This document shows positions 19,101 to 26,642 of a stretch of DNA of 64,000 nt, in pieces (within the stretch, counting starts at the first letter, position 1; the number at the start of each line of letters is the position of its first letter). The notes below the pieces were generated by a model. The model searched no databases and was not told the DNA's origin. It worked only from the letters and a program-made list of their open reading frames with translations. Position numbers and translations under genes: made by a program. Location of the stretch: positions 434,001 to 498,000 of the forward strand of contig NZ_FXYD01000002.1 in assembly GCF_900185015.1 (NCBI RefSeq), given 5' to 3'. Origin of the DNA: Octadecabacter ascidiaceicola. GTDB taxonomy: Bacteria > Pseudomonadota > Alphaproteobacteria > Rhodobacterales > Rhodobacteraceae.

Positions 19101-19480
19101 TCCGTCGCGAACTGTTGTGCTTCGCCCAGCGTTTCCTTGGCGACAGCCGCAACATAGGTTCGCCCGCCACCTTTGGTGAAATCGTAAACAAGCTCATCGA
19201 CGCTGTATGGGGTCGCGCCATGAAGCGCTTCACGTACATCGTCGACTTCGGCACGCGTGGTATCAAGGGCGAGGTACTTAATTTGATCGTTTGGAATCAA
19301 AAGCTTGGTCGATATGCCGTCAGGCTCAAGCCCTTCGGCGGCTTTCCGTAACCGTTCAAGAGAACCGGTCAAATCGGCCACATCCAACGCCACTTCACCA
19401 ACAAGATGCCACCCGCCAGACACGCGGTGCATCAAGCGCAGTCCGTCAAAGGACAATGACAAGGCGAAATTTGGTTTCAT
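16196..19480 (-). CDS. Large envelope protein: GspL/PilM-like head, TM segment, Pro-rich repeats, GspC/PilP-like tail
   Basis: A 1094-residue protein. Residues 1-155 look like the actin-fold cytoplasmic domain of GspL/PilM (LLIPNDQIKYLALDT, then REALHGATPYSVDELVYDF). Residues about 180-480 are acidic and low-complexity, rich in E, A, P and T. One transmembrane segment is at about 498-522 (FLGLILTAVLLLFLLAIAAF). Then come proline-rich repeats with the core RPGTxAP (four copies, about residues 677-837) and looser RPxTRP copies. The last 65 residues (REVNLIGIYGGSGDRRALV ... YLRVTVGDRLDGGRVTAI) resemble the GspC/PilP homology domain. No secretion or pilus genes adjoin it. It may be an envelope-spanning scaffold; function is unknown and the domain calls rest on pattern recognition. 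Confidence 0.7.
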   Translation of the reverse strand: MKPNFALSLSFDGLRLMHRVSGGWHLVGEVALDVADLTGSLERLRKAAEGLEPDGISTKLLIPNDQIKYLALDTTRAEVDDVREALHGATPYSVDELVYDFTKGGGRTYVAAVAKETLGEAQQFATEHGFNPNSFAAVPEPFTFVGEAFFGAVDGQTVERDDDAVVIIGNADVSFPEPFEEATADAVEEETPVPAAEPDVDAPAEKAATEATQSETPKAEPTEEEPVVDTPEDVTETEIEAVSSAEVEDVVADEPIAEELAAEAPVENPPDETVQEDETPVEDNPADEAPAPMFASRLRADRTKGHPPPAPNTVKQDTGRTEPTFSRQTSASLAVPTGKRTDPMPPLSAPSRNADAAPVVAPITTETPDVQAPAADIAITGEAPTALSPDAAVAAASLTAQHEDGIHVPSDDQADQTSDEKKSAAATALGAATAVGGAVGGMFASRRMARAEAKAAEAAEAAKESETAAKPDEKSRLTVFGARKPPKKKEKIVVGGKPRFLGLILTAVLLLFLLAIAAFAALSEEGIASWFGFGSSETQIAADPADPTSASEVAAAQADDAAQVAASDASDALAAPIALTGGQVLTPEEAARIYAATGVWQRAPRIPLNPRTTSLDGLTLTSAPTPVVRVPPSPLATASSVAGDAVIATPIDPPPPSQQFNFNEEGLVVATTEGAVTPDGILVIVGRPALNPPTRPGTVAPEVTPQDQLAAVIPEEAAPVSDAPDGVIIIAGRPSIEPPVRPGTAAPAPAPETEALASGDAPLVATDNLLVLAGSPSILPPVRPGTVAPSALATPEASVDVTSTTEVPTTNAPVDGLNVIAGPPPILPPARPGTVAPQEGLDRLSQDIAAALNTSTAQTPTADTRRPSTRPASIQQAAVAAAEAAAAANTPILGALTASQAAGFRPRTRPAGLAPTPTPTPNPEPDEAAVEPAPEPAAPAGLQIAPEIAAAVQAAANRPNPIVNPTAQAVPQSSRPDTRPRNMDRIVARAAQAQERAATQVAAVAPRSVAPSGPTAGSVAQAATLDNAINLREVNLIGIYGGSGDRRALVRMGNGRYLRVTVGDRLDGGRVTAISASALSYTKRGRAITLQVPG
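16970..17450 (-). repeat. Four tandem ~45-residue Pro-rich coding repeats
   Basis: Within the large envelope protein, four units share the pattern DGxxVIAGxPxIxPPxRPGTxAP: cores at GRPALNPPTRPGTVAP, GRPSIEPPVRPGTAAP, GSPSILPPVRPGTVAP and GPPPILPPARPGTVAP. They are separated by variable Ala/Pro/Thr linkers and lie on the periplasmic side of the membrane segment. Confidence 0.85.
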
Positions 19481-19649
19481 CTGCGTGGCTTAGCATCCTG
19501 TAGCGGGGCTGAAAACTCCCCTTTTTCTTATCCTCGAAAGGTACAGCAAGCTTTCGCCCACGCCAAGCGCGACTTTCCCCGAATTAATTTCCAAGGATGG
19601 CGAAGCGAGCCACGTCAGATATGATGAAGCATCAATAATGGAGTTACTC

Positions 19650-20366
19650 ATGCGTTCGTACATTGCCCTTAGCCTTTTGACCGGTACCCTTGCGGTCGCC
19701 GCCCTGTCAGCACCCGTCGCTGCGCAAGAGCGCACAATTACTGTCACGGGGCGCGGTGAAGTCAGTGTTGAGCCGGATATGGCGACCGTTATCATCGGTG
19801 TACAAACCGAAGCGGAGGTCGCAGCAACAGCGCTTGATGAAGCCAGCGTTGCGACGGCCGCAATTTTAGCCTCTCTGGACGGGGAAGGGGTGCTGGACGA
19901 AGACATTCGCAGTGGCGCGATCCGTTTAAACCCGCGCTACAGCCAAAGCGTGTTAAGTTCGGGGACACAGATTACCGGATATCAGGCGATCAATTCCGTC
20001 GAAGTGCAGGTGAATGACCTGGACCGTTTGGGCAGCCTGTTGGCCGCCGTTGTAGGCGATGGCGCTAATCGCTTGGATGGCGTGCGTTTCGGACTTCAAG
20101 ATCCAACGGAAGCGACTGATGAAGCGCGCCGCCGTGCGGTTGCAGAAGGCGTACGGTTGGCTGAGCTTTATGCACAAGCGGCAGACGTCACTGTTGGCGA
20201 GCTTACTATGCTGAGTGAAACTGGTGGTGGCGGGTATCGCCCAGTTCAGGCCGAAACGCGCCAGATGGAGCTTGCTGCGTCTTCACCGCAATACGATGTG
20301 CCGGTGTCACCCGGTAAGATCGAACTGAATTCATCGGTCACGATGGTTTATGCAATCGCTGACTAA
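19650..20366 (+). CDS. SIMPL domain (DUF541) periplasmic protein
   Basis: This 238-residue exported protein has a signal peptide ending APVAAQE and then the SIMPL/DUF541 domain, starting RTITVTGRGEVSVEPDMATV and continuing with DIRSGAIRLNPRY and the typical ITGYQAINSVEVQV. It ends with GKIELNSSVTMVYAI, the usual last strand. Members are periplasmic or outer-membrane associated and their biochemical role is not established. The ATG at 19650 is preferred over one at 19638 because the GGAG within the upstream codons gives good spacing. A strong terminator follows. Confidence 0.88.
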   Translation: MRSYIALSLLTGTLAVAALSAPVAAQERTITVTGRGEVSVEPDMATVIIGVQTEAEVAATALDEASVATAAILASLDGEGVLDEDIRSGAIRLNPRYSQSVLSSGTQITGYQAINSVEVQVNDLDRLGSLLAAVVGDGANRLDGVRFGLQDPTEATDEARRRAVAEGVRLAELYAQAADVTVGELTMLSETGGGGYRPVQAETRQMELAASSPQYDVPVSPGKIELNSSVTMVYAIAD

Positions 20367-20375
20367 GAATTGCAT

Positions 20376-20407
20376 CGGGGTGCCGCAATATGCGGCACCC
20401 CGTTTTT
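20376..20407. terminator. Bidirectional intrinsic terminator
   Basis: A perfect 12-bp stem (CGGGGTGCCGCA / TGCGGCACCCCG) closes a 3-base loop and is followed by TTTTT on the plus strand. It separates the convergent SIMPL and metY genes; the minus strand lacks a long T tract, so its effect on metY is less sure. Confidence 0.9.
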
Positions 20408-20414
20408 AAACCGA

Positions 20415-21707
20415 TTAAGCGCTTGCTTTCGCTAGCGCCTGATCCAGATCCGCGATCAAGTCGTTTACGTCTTCAAGACCGATAGAAACACGCACAACGC
20501 CAGGTCCGGCGGATGCGGCCTCTTGCTGTTCCGCGGTCAGCTGGCGGTGCGTCGTGGATGCTGGGTGAATGATAAGCGAACGCGTATCACCCAAGTTCGC
20601 TACATGGCTGAAGATTTCCAATGAATCCACAAGTTTAACGCAAGAATCGTACCCGCCTTTGACCGCGAATGTGAACAGTGCAGATGCCCCACGTGGGCAA
20701 ACATCTTTCACGCGGTGGAAATACGGTGACGATTCCAAACCAGCATAGGTGACGTAATCAACGCGCGCGTCAGCCTCTAGCCATTTGGCCAGCTTGGTTG
20801 CGTTTTCAACGTGGCGATCCATGCGCAAGGACAGGGTTTCAACGCCCATAAGCGTGTAGTGCGCCGCCTGTGGGTTCATTGTCATGCCAAGATCACGCAG
20901 GCCGATGGCGATGCCGTGGAACGTATAGGCCAATGGGCCGAACGTCTCGGCGAACTTCATGCCGTGATATGCTGGCTCTGGCTCACTAAGGGATGGGAAC
21001 TTGTCGGATGCAGCCCAATCAAATTTACCGCTATCCACAACACAACCACCTGTCACAGACCCGTTGCCTGTCAGGTATTTGGTGGTGGAATGCACAACAA
21101 GCGTCGCACCCAGTTCAATCGGGCGGCACAGGTACGGCGTGGCTGTGGTGTTGTCGATGATCAGCGGAATGCCGGCAGCATCCGCAATATCGGCAATCGC
21201 GCGGACGTCCATGATATAGCCACCCGGGTTTGCGATGGCTTCGCCAAATATCGCGCGGGTGTTGTCGTCAATGGCGGCTTTCACAGCTGCGGTATCGTCC
21301 ATGTCTACAAATTTAGCTTCCCAACCAAACCGTTTGATTGTCTGGGAAAACTGCGTGATGGACCCACCGTAAAGACGTGTAGAAACGACAACATTCTTGC
21401 CCGGCGACATGATCGGGAACAGCGCCATGATCTGCGCCGCGTGACCGGAAGAACAGCAAACCGCGCCAGCACCGCCTTCGAGGGTTGCGATGCGTTCTTG
21501 TAGAACTGCAACCGTTGGGTTCGTCAGACGGGAATAGATGTAGCCAACTTCTTGCAAGTTAAACAAAGCTGCAGCGTGGTCTGCATCGCGAAACACATAG
21601 GCTGTTGACTGGTAAATCGGCGTATTGCGAGCGCCAGTTGCAGGGTCTGGACGTGCGCCTGCATGGATTTGCAGCGTATCAAAGCCGTAGGATGGGGTGT
21701 CGGACAT
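20415..21707 (-). CDS. metY: O-acetylhomoserine aminocarboxypropyltransferase (sulfhydrylase)
   Basis: The 430-residue protein belongs to the Cys/Met-metabolism PLP enzymes and is closest in pattern to MetY, which makes homocysteine from O-acetylhomoserine and sulfide. The N terminus YGFDTLQIHAGARPDPATGA is typical of MetY. The PLP lysine is in VVHSTTKYLTGNGSVTGG near residue 209, and the C-terminal substrate arginine region is DTRSLIIHPASTTHRQL. A GGAGAG ribosome-binding site precedes the ATG. The leader has two hairpins, listed separately, which might regulate it. Confidence 0.92.
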   Translation of the reverse strand: MSDTPSYGFDTLQIHAGARPDPATGARNTPIYQSTAYVFRDADHAAALFNLQEVGYIYSRLTNPTVAVLQERIATLEGGAGAVCCSSGHAAQIMALFPIMSPGKNVVVSTRLYGGSITQFSQTIKRFGWEAKFVDMDDTAAVKAAIDDNTRAIFGEAIANPGGYIMDVRAIADIADAAGIPLIIDNTTATPYLCRPIELGATLVVHSTTKYLTGNGSVTGGCVVDSGKFDWAASDKFPSLSEPEPAYHGMKFAETFGPLAYTFHGIAIGLRDLGMTMNPQAAHYTLMGVETLSLRMDRHVENATKLAKWLEADARVDYVTYAGLESSPYFHRVKDVCPRGASALFTFAVKGGYDSCVKLVDSLEIFSHVANLGDTRSLIIHPASTTHRQLTAEQQEAASAGPGVVRVSIGLEDVNDLIADLDQALAKASA

Positions 21708-21727
21708 GTGGTCTCTCCAAAGGTAAA

Positions 21728-21825
21728 GTTGGCGCGACGTTAAGTGTAAAGCGCGACAACCTCAATGTAATTGGACGTTTTGGAACGGCGTTCGCGTTTG
21801 GGTGCACCCGAAACGACACCCGTTC
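21728..21825 (-). promoter_or_regulatory. Two hairpins in the metY leader
   Basis: Reading the minus strand, a long hairpin comes first: GAACGG/CCGTTC outer arms (21820-21825 and 21783-21788) enclose an inner CGTTT/AAACG plus GGG/CCC stem with a TGCA loop. A second hairpin, GTTGTCGCG/CGCGCCAAC (21728-21760, one mismatch), ends 20 bases before the metY ATG. They do not fit the SAM-II pattern I know, so no riboswitch class is assigned. The structure near the start could act on translation initiation. Confidence 0.4.
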
Positions 21826-21869
21826 TCGGAATCAGAAAAAAAGCGGGACAGGATTCTTGCGCTAAATGC

Positions 21870-22910
21870 CTAGCGCATCCAGAACCCTTCCCGTTTGATC
21901 GTGTTTCGGACCTGACGCTCACGCGGGGGCATGTCGTTTTGGTCAAACAAGGCGCGTACTTTGTCGCCGCGTTTTTGGTAAATCATCCGCTTGAATGGGT
22001 CGTATTGTTTGAGCAGCTTTTTGATCTTGTTAGGCGCGGTGACAGCTTCCAACGCCGCAACAACAGCATCGCTTTCACGCGCGTAAAGCAGGGGCAACAT
22101 GCGGTAGTGGCAGGTCAGGTCGCCGTCTAAACCGGCTAGGTCGTCGCCGGGCCGTCCGCCGCCAAAGCTGTGAATCACCAGCGGCAATGTCACTTGGTCT
22201 AACCACGGATCAAGCGATTGCAGAACCAATTCATCGGGCCGATTATCGCGCACATCCAGCGCCCATTCTTTCCAGCGCTCACCAAACGCAGGCGCGTCAT
22301 GGCCTGTTATCCAACCCGCGTTGAAGTAGAGGTAGCGTTGCCAGTATTCGTCAGGCTGGTCGGTGTCCAAGGTGCTGTCAAAATCCAGACCGAAGCGGTC
22401 ATAAAGTGACTTCCATGTCGCGGAATATCCGGGCCAGTATAGCTCTTCTTCGGGCCATGTACCGGTGCGGCGCATGGATGCGCTTGGTTTGGTGAAGTCC
22501 GTCTCAAGCGTTGCAATATCGCCAACGATCAGTGTGTCGGTGTCCAAGAACAGGAAGTTGCGACCAGTGGGCATCGCGCAAAGCGCTTCGATCTTATTAC
22601 CATAGGGGTAGTCAGCGCCGAAGGCTTGATTTTCAAACGGCAAGATCACCGCGCCAAGTTCCTCCAGCGCCGTCTTTATGTCGCCCGGCATGGTAGGGTC
22701 TTTGGGCCAAAGGCTGCTTTTTTGTGGCTCGGCGATATACAGGGTTCCGGCGAAATCAGGCGCATTCGTTTGCAAAGATGCGGCCAAAAGTAGGGCTTCG
22801 TACTGCAGTCGGCCTGCTTGACCGACGATGACAATATCAAAGTCGGAGGACATCGCCGTAGGCGCCTTTGCCTTTTTCGATGTCTTTTTAGGAGTGGTCT
22901 TTTTCGCCAT
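21870..22910 (-). CDS. Glycosyltransferase-like protein with Lys-rich N-terminal tail
   Basis: A 346-residue soluble protein. The segment NFLFLDTDTLIVGDIA (residues about 133-148) is a DxD-type metal/nucleotide-sugar motif as in GT8-like glycosyltransferases, preceded by YGNKIEALCAMP; WITGHDAPAFGERWKEW matches the later part of that fold. The first 19 residues (AKKTTPKKTSKKAKAPTA) are strikingly basic; a second possible start is the ATG at 22853. The acceptor is unknown. The gene is monocistronic and divergent from the next. The GCGCTA/TAGCGC hairpin over its stop codon may help end the message. Confidence 0.65.
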   Translation of the reverse strand: MAKKTTPKKTSKKAKAPTAMSSDFDIVIVGQAGRLQYEALLLAASLQTNAPDFAGTLYIAEPQKSSLWPKDPTMPGDIKTALEELGAVILPFENQAFGADYPYGNKIEALCAMPTGRNFLFLDTDTLIVGDIATLETDFTKPSASMRRTGTWPEEELYWPGYSATWKSLYDRFGLDFDSTLDTDQPDEYWQRYLYFNAGWITGHDAPAFGERWKEWALDVRDNRPDELVLQSLDPWLDQVTLPLVIHSFGGGRPGDDLAGLDGDLTCHYRMLPLLYARESDAVVAALEAVTAPNKIKKLLKQYDPFKRMIYQKRGDKVRALFDQNDMPPRERQVRNTIKREGFWMR

Positions 22911-22995
22911 TTTGCTTGCCTGCTTGCTCGATGTTGCCACTATAGGGGCGCAGCGGGGCGCAAGGGAAGGCCCGTTTGCCGCATAGGAGACCAAG

Positions 22996-23532
22996 ATGAT
23001 TGATTTATTTCTACCGCTTATTATTGGCGTAGGTATTGGGATTACGCCCCCACAGGACGATTTCGACGAAGTCGAAACACCTGAGGTTGTGGCTGAGGTA
23101 TTACTGCCCATTGACCAAGGGTCTGGCGATGATCTGAGTGCCGCGCGCGAACCGGAACCACAAATTCCAACGGGGAAGTATACCACGGCAATTGAAATTC
23201 GCCCGATCCTAGGGATGACGAAGAACAGCTGGGTGGGTGTTCGCGAATACGAAGGGCAGGACCTATTGTACTTTTCGCACCTCATGGCATGGCGTTGCGG
23301 GCTTTGGGATATCCGCTATGGCATCAACGGTGAATCGGCGGACATCGTGGTGCCAATGGAACCCTGCAACGAAGAATTCGCCCAGCCTAACGTCATGGTA
23401 GATGTCGAAAACTATCTTCCATACGTGACTTACCCGCTCGGCTCGATCGAAAGTGTCTACGTTGAAATCGTTTATGACGATGGCACAGAAGACTTCGGCC
23501 AGTTTGAGCGAAACGAGGTTCGTATTCCCTAG
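22996..23532 (+). CDS. Exported conserved hypothetical protein (178 aa)
   Basis: This protein starts with a hydrophobic stretch (MIDLFLPLIIGVGIGI) that may serve as a signal or anchor, then an acidic linker (DDFDEVETPEVVAEVLL), then a globular domain of about 120 residues with two cysteines (AWRCGLWDIRYG and VPMEPCNEE) that could form a disulfide. TAGGAGACC precedes the start. I do not recognise a named family. It overlaps by four bases the end of the convergent RND pump gene. Confidence 0.65.
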   Translation: MIDLFLPLIIGVGIGITPPQDDFDEVETPEVVAEVLLPIDQGSGDDLSAAREPEPQIPTGKYTTAIEIRPILGMTKNSWVGVREYEGQDLLYFSHLMAWRCGLWDIRYGINGESADIVVPMEPCNEEFAQPNVMVDVENYLPYVTYPLGSIESVYVEIVYDDGTEDFGQFERNEVRIP

Positions 23533-26500
23533 CTGACACCTGCTGCTGGTTCGTGACGTCGCCTTTCGCCAAGCATCAACATGGCTGGCGTGACAACCAG
23601 CGTCAGGATCGTCGCGATCACTAAGCCACCCGCGATGGCAGAGGACAGTTCAGTCCACCACTGTGTAGACGGTGCGCCGTAAACGATCTCGCGCGTGAAG
23701 AAGTTGAGATTGAGGCCGATCACCATTGGCATCAAGCCAAGCGCTGTCGTTACCGACGTCAGGATTACGGGGCGCAAACGCTGCGCCCCGGTTCTCAATG
23801 CAGCTTCCAGAGGGGACTGGCCCGCCTTCTTTAGGTCGTTGAACGTGTCTATCAGCACGATATTGTTGTTTACAACGATCCCCGCCAACGCGATGACGCC
23901 GATCCCGCCCATGACCACGCCAAAGGGGCGGCCCGTCACGAGAAGGCCAAGCAGCACGCCGGCAATCGAAAAGACAATTGCGCTCATGACGATGACGGCT
24001 TGGTAGAAGTTGTTGAACTGGATCACGAGAATCACGAACATCAAAAAGATCGCGGTGATGAACGCGCCAATGAGGAAGGTCATGCTTTCCTCTTGGTCTT
24101 CGGCTTCGCCACCAAAGCTAAAGTCGACGCCATCAGGCAGCTCAGCCGCATTCAGTGCGGCAGTCAGTGCGACAACCTGATCGTTGACTAAAACACCGGG
24201 GGCGACATTTGCCTCAATCGTTGCAACGCGCTTTTCATCAATACGCCGGATAACGCCGGTGCGGTCAGTTGGTTCGAAGGTCACGAAGTTGGAGATCGGC
24301 ACAAGGCCGGACGTTGTCGGCACGCGCAGGCTGCTCAGCTCAGCAAGCGAACGTTCTTCACGGGGGAAGCGCACGCGAATGTCCAAGGACCCGTCAATAT
24401 CACCGGGGCGATAGTCGGCAACCGTGATCCCTTGGGTCAGCAACTGCACCGCTTGCCCGAGCAAGCTAACATCAGCCCCAAACCGCGCCGCTTCTGCGCG
24501 GTTCACAAGGATCGAAACTTCGACGCCGGGGACTGGGCGCGTGTCGGTGACGTCCGTAAAGCCACCCATCGCGTCCATGATATCGCGTACCTGTTGCACG
24601 GTGTCATTTTGCACATCAGGGTTTTGCGCAGTAATTTGCAGGTTCACGGGCTTGCCCGCTGACGGGCCGCCGTCCTCGGTTTGGACCTGAACGTCGATGC
24701 CTGCGATGTCTGAAACGCTTTCGCGGATATCAACGCCAATCTCAGCGGCAGTGCGCCGCGTGTCCCACGGCATCAATTCCAATTGCAGCGTGCCGATGGT
24801 TTCTTCGTCGCCTTGTCCTGCACTCATGGCGGAGCGGGCGTAGATGCTCTTGATTTCATCATACCCCAGAAGGCGGTCTTCGACGGCGCGTACCAATGCG
24901 TCGCGTTCGAAGATTGAAAAGTTGTCACGCGCACGCACTTGGACTTGCATGAAATCAGGTTCAATATCGGGAAAAAAGGTCATACCTTTGCCAAATTGCA
25001 CATAAAGGCTGAACCCACCAAGTAGCAACCCAATGGCAAGCAGCAGGGTCGCGGCAGGGCGCATGATAGCCCAATGAAGCACGCGAACGTACGCCCCTGT
25101 AAACCCGCCGATATCACGAGGATCACCAACTTCAGCCGCATGCAGCGCGGCCTTGGCGTTGGCGGATTGTGCTTGGCGTTTCCCGATCAAGCCGCCGACC
25201 ACTGGGATGAAAATTAGGGCCATAAACAATGACGCTGAGAGCGTGAAGATCACGGTAATGGGGAGGTATTTCATGAATTCCCCAACCATGCCGGACCAGA
25301 ACAGTAGCGGGAAAAACACCGATAGGGTCGTTGCGGTTGACGCGATAATGGGCCACGCCATGCGTTTGGCAGCAAAAGAATAGGCCTCTTTCGGTTCCGC
25401 GCCTTCTTGCAGCTTTCTGTCCGCCAATTCGGTGGTCACAATCGCACCGTCAACCAGCATGCCAACCACGAGGATAAGCGCGAACAGCACGATGATGTTC
25501 ATTGAATAATCCAAAGCCCAAAGCGCGACGACACCTGCAAAAAACGCGCCCGGAATAGAAAGCCCAACAAGGATCGCCGACCGCGTCCCAAGGGCGAATA
25601 CGATCACGATCATCACAAGGATCACCGCAGCGATAACATTGGCCTCAAGGTCGCTTAGCAGGTCTTCGACGGTTTTAGATTCGTCCTGAAGGAATGTAAC
25701 TTCGATACTTTCCGGCCAATCCGCTTGAAGTTCAGCTACCACGGATTTGATAGCGGCGACGGTTTCAATGATGTTTGCACCGGATCGCTTTGTGACCTCC
25801 AACGCCAAAGCAGGCTGGCCATTGATGCGTGCAAAGGAACTCGGGTCTTCAAAAGTGCGCCGGATGGTGGCGACATCGCCGAACGTCACAACTGCGTTTC
25901 CGCGGACCTTTACCGGCATTGCCATGACGTCCTCGAGATCCTCGATCAGCCCCGGAACCTTAAGCACAATGCGCCCGGACCCAGTTTCAATCGCGCCAGC
26001 AGCGATCAGCATGTTGTTGCGTTGGATTTGGCCGATGAGTTCGTCGAATGACAGGTTATAGGTTTGAAACACTGTGGGGTCGATCAGCACCTCAAGGAAC
26101 TCGAACCGCTGCCCTCCGATGCTGACTTCCAGGACGCCTGGCAATCCATCGATTTCTTCCTGAAGCGTTTCAGCCAGATTGTTCAGAGTGCGTTCAGGGA
26201 CGGGGCCAGACAGAATTGCAGTGATGATCGGGAAGAGGGCGGTGTTGATTTCGGTAATTGTGATGTCACGCGCATCGGTTGGTAGGTCACTTTGTGCACG
26301 ATCAGCCGCTTCGCGGACTTTATCAAGCGCCTCGGCCGTGTCGCCGCCTGCGCTGAATTCCAGCTGAATACTGGCGAATCCTTCGGTTGCATCGGAATTC
26401 ATGCTTTGAAGACCCTCAATGGAGGCAAATTCTGTCTCCATCGGTTCAAGCAACAGCCGTTCAGCGTCCGTCGGGCTGATGCCGTCTAGACCTGTTGAGA

Positions 26501-26642
26501 CATAGAAAAATGGTAGCGGGATTTCCGGATTTGCCTCCTTTGGGATGGAAACATAGGCGTAGGCCCCCACCGCAAGGATCATCAGGAGCGCCATAACAAC
26601 AACGCGTGAGCGCGAGAAGGCGGCGTCAATGAGCGTGTACAT
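23529..26642 (-). CDS. RND efflux transporter permease (AcrB/HAE-like)
   Basis: A 1037-residue inner-membrane pump of the resistance-nodulation-division superfamily. It shows the duplicated layout with helix 1 near the start, a large periplasmic loop, helices 2-7 (GLSIPGAFFAGVVALWALDY, VVGMLVDGAIVTTELADRK with the proton-relay acidic residues), a second loop and helices 8-12 ending GLVIATILTLVVTPAMLML. It works with the adaptor encoded just upstream; the outer-membrane channel is not encoded here. Substrates are not predictable. Its ATG overlaps the adaptor stop by one base, so the two are coupled. Confidence 0.94.
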   Translation of the reverse strand: MYTLIDAAFSRSRVVVMALLMILAVGAYAYVSIPKEANPEIPLPFFYVSTGLDGISPTDAERLLLEPMETEFASIEGLQSMNSDATEGFASIQLEFSAGGDTAEALDKVREAADRAQSDLPTDARDITITEINTALFPIITAILSGPVPERTLNNLAETLQEEIDGLPGVLEVSIGGQRFEFLEVLIDPTVFQTYNLSFDELIGQIQRNNMLIAAGAIETGSGRIVLKVPGLIEDLEDVMAMPVKVRGNAVVTFGDVATIRRTFEDPSSFARINGQPALALEVTKRSGANIIETVAAIKSVVAELQADWPESIEVTFLQDESKTVEDLLSDLEANVIAAVILVMIVIVFALGTRSAILVGLSIPGAFFAGVVALWALDYSMNIIVLFALILVVGMLVDGAIVTTELADRKLQEGAEPKEAYSFAAKRMAWPIIASTATTLSVFFPLLFWSGMVGEFMKYLPITVIFTLSASLFMALIFIPVVGGLIGKRQAQSANAKAALHAAEVGDPRDIGGFTGAYVRVLHWAIMRPAATLLLAIGLLLGGFSLYVQFGKGMTFFPDIEPDFMQVQVRARDNFSIFERDALVRAVEDRLLGYDEIKSIYARSAMSAGQGDEETIGTLQLELMPWDTRRTAAEIGVDIRESVSDIAGIDVQVQTEDGGPSAGKPVNLQITAQNPDVQNDTVQQVRDIMDAMGGFTDVTDTRPVPGVEVSILVNRAEAARFGADVSLLGQAVQLLTQGITVADYRPGDIDGSLDIRVRFPREERSLAELSSLRVPTTSGLVPISNFVTFEPTDRTGVIRRIDEKRVATIEANVAPGVLVNDQVVALTAALNAAELPDGVDFSFGGEAEDQEESMTFLIGAFITAIFLMFVILVIQFNNFYQAVIVMSAIVFSIAGVLLGLLVTGRPFGVVMGGIGVIALAGIVVNNNIVLIDTFNDLKKAGQSPLEAALRTGAQRLRPVILTSVTTALGLMPMVIGLNLNFFTREIVYGAPSTQWWTELSSAIAGGLVIATILTLVVTPAMLMLGERRRHEPAAGVS

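Noticed and set aside
16371-19503. Many long frames antisense to the 1094-residue gene
   Set aside because: They mirror the Ala/Pro-rich codons of the real gene and have no signals or recognisable domains.
21728-21760. SAM-II riboswitch upstream of metY
   Set aside because: A stem and C/G-rich arms are present but the second arm is followed by CTTTACC, a direct copy of loop sequence, so the pseudoknot pairing of SAM-II cannot form.
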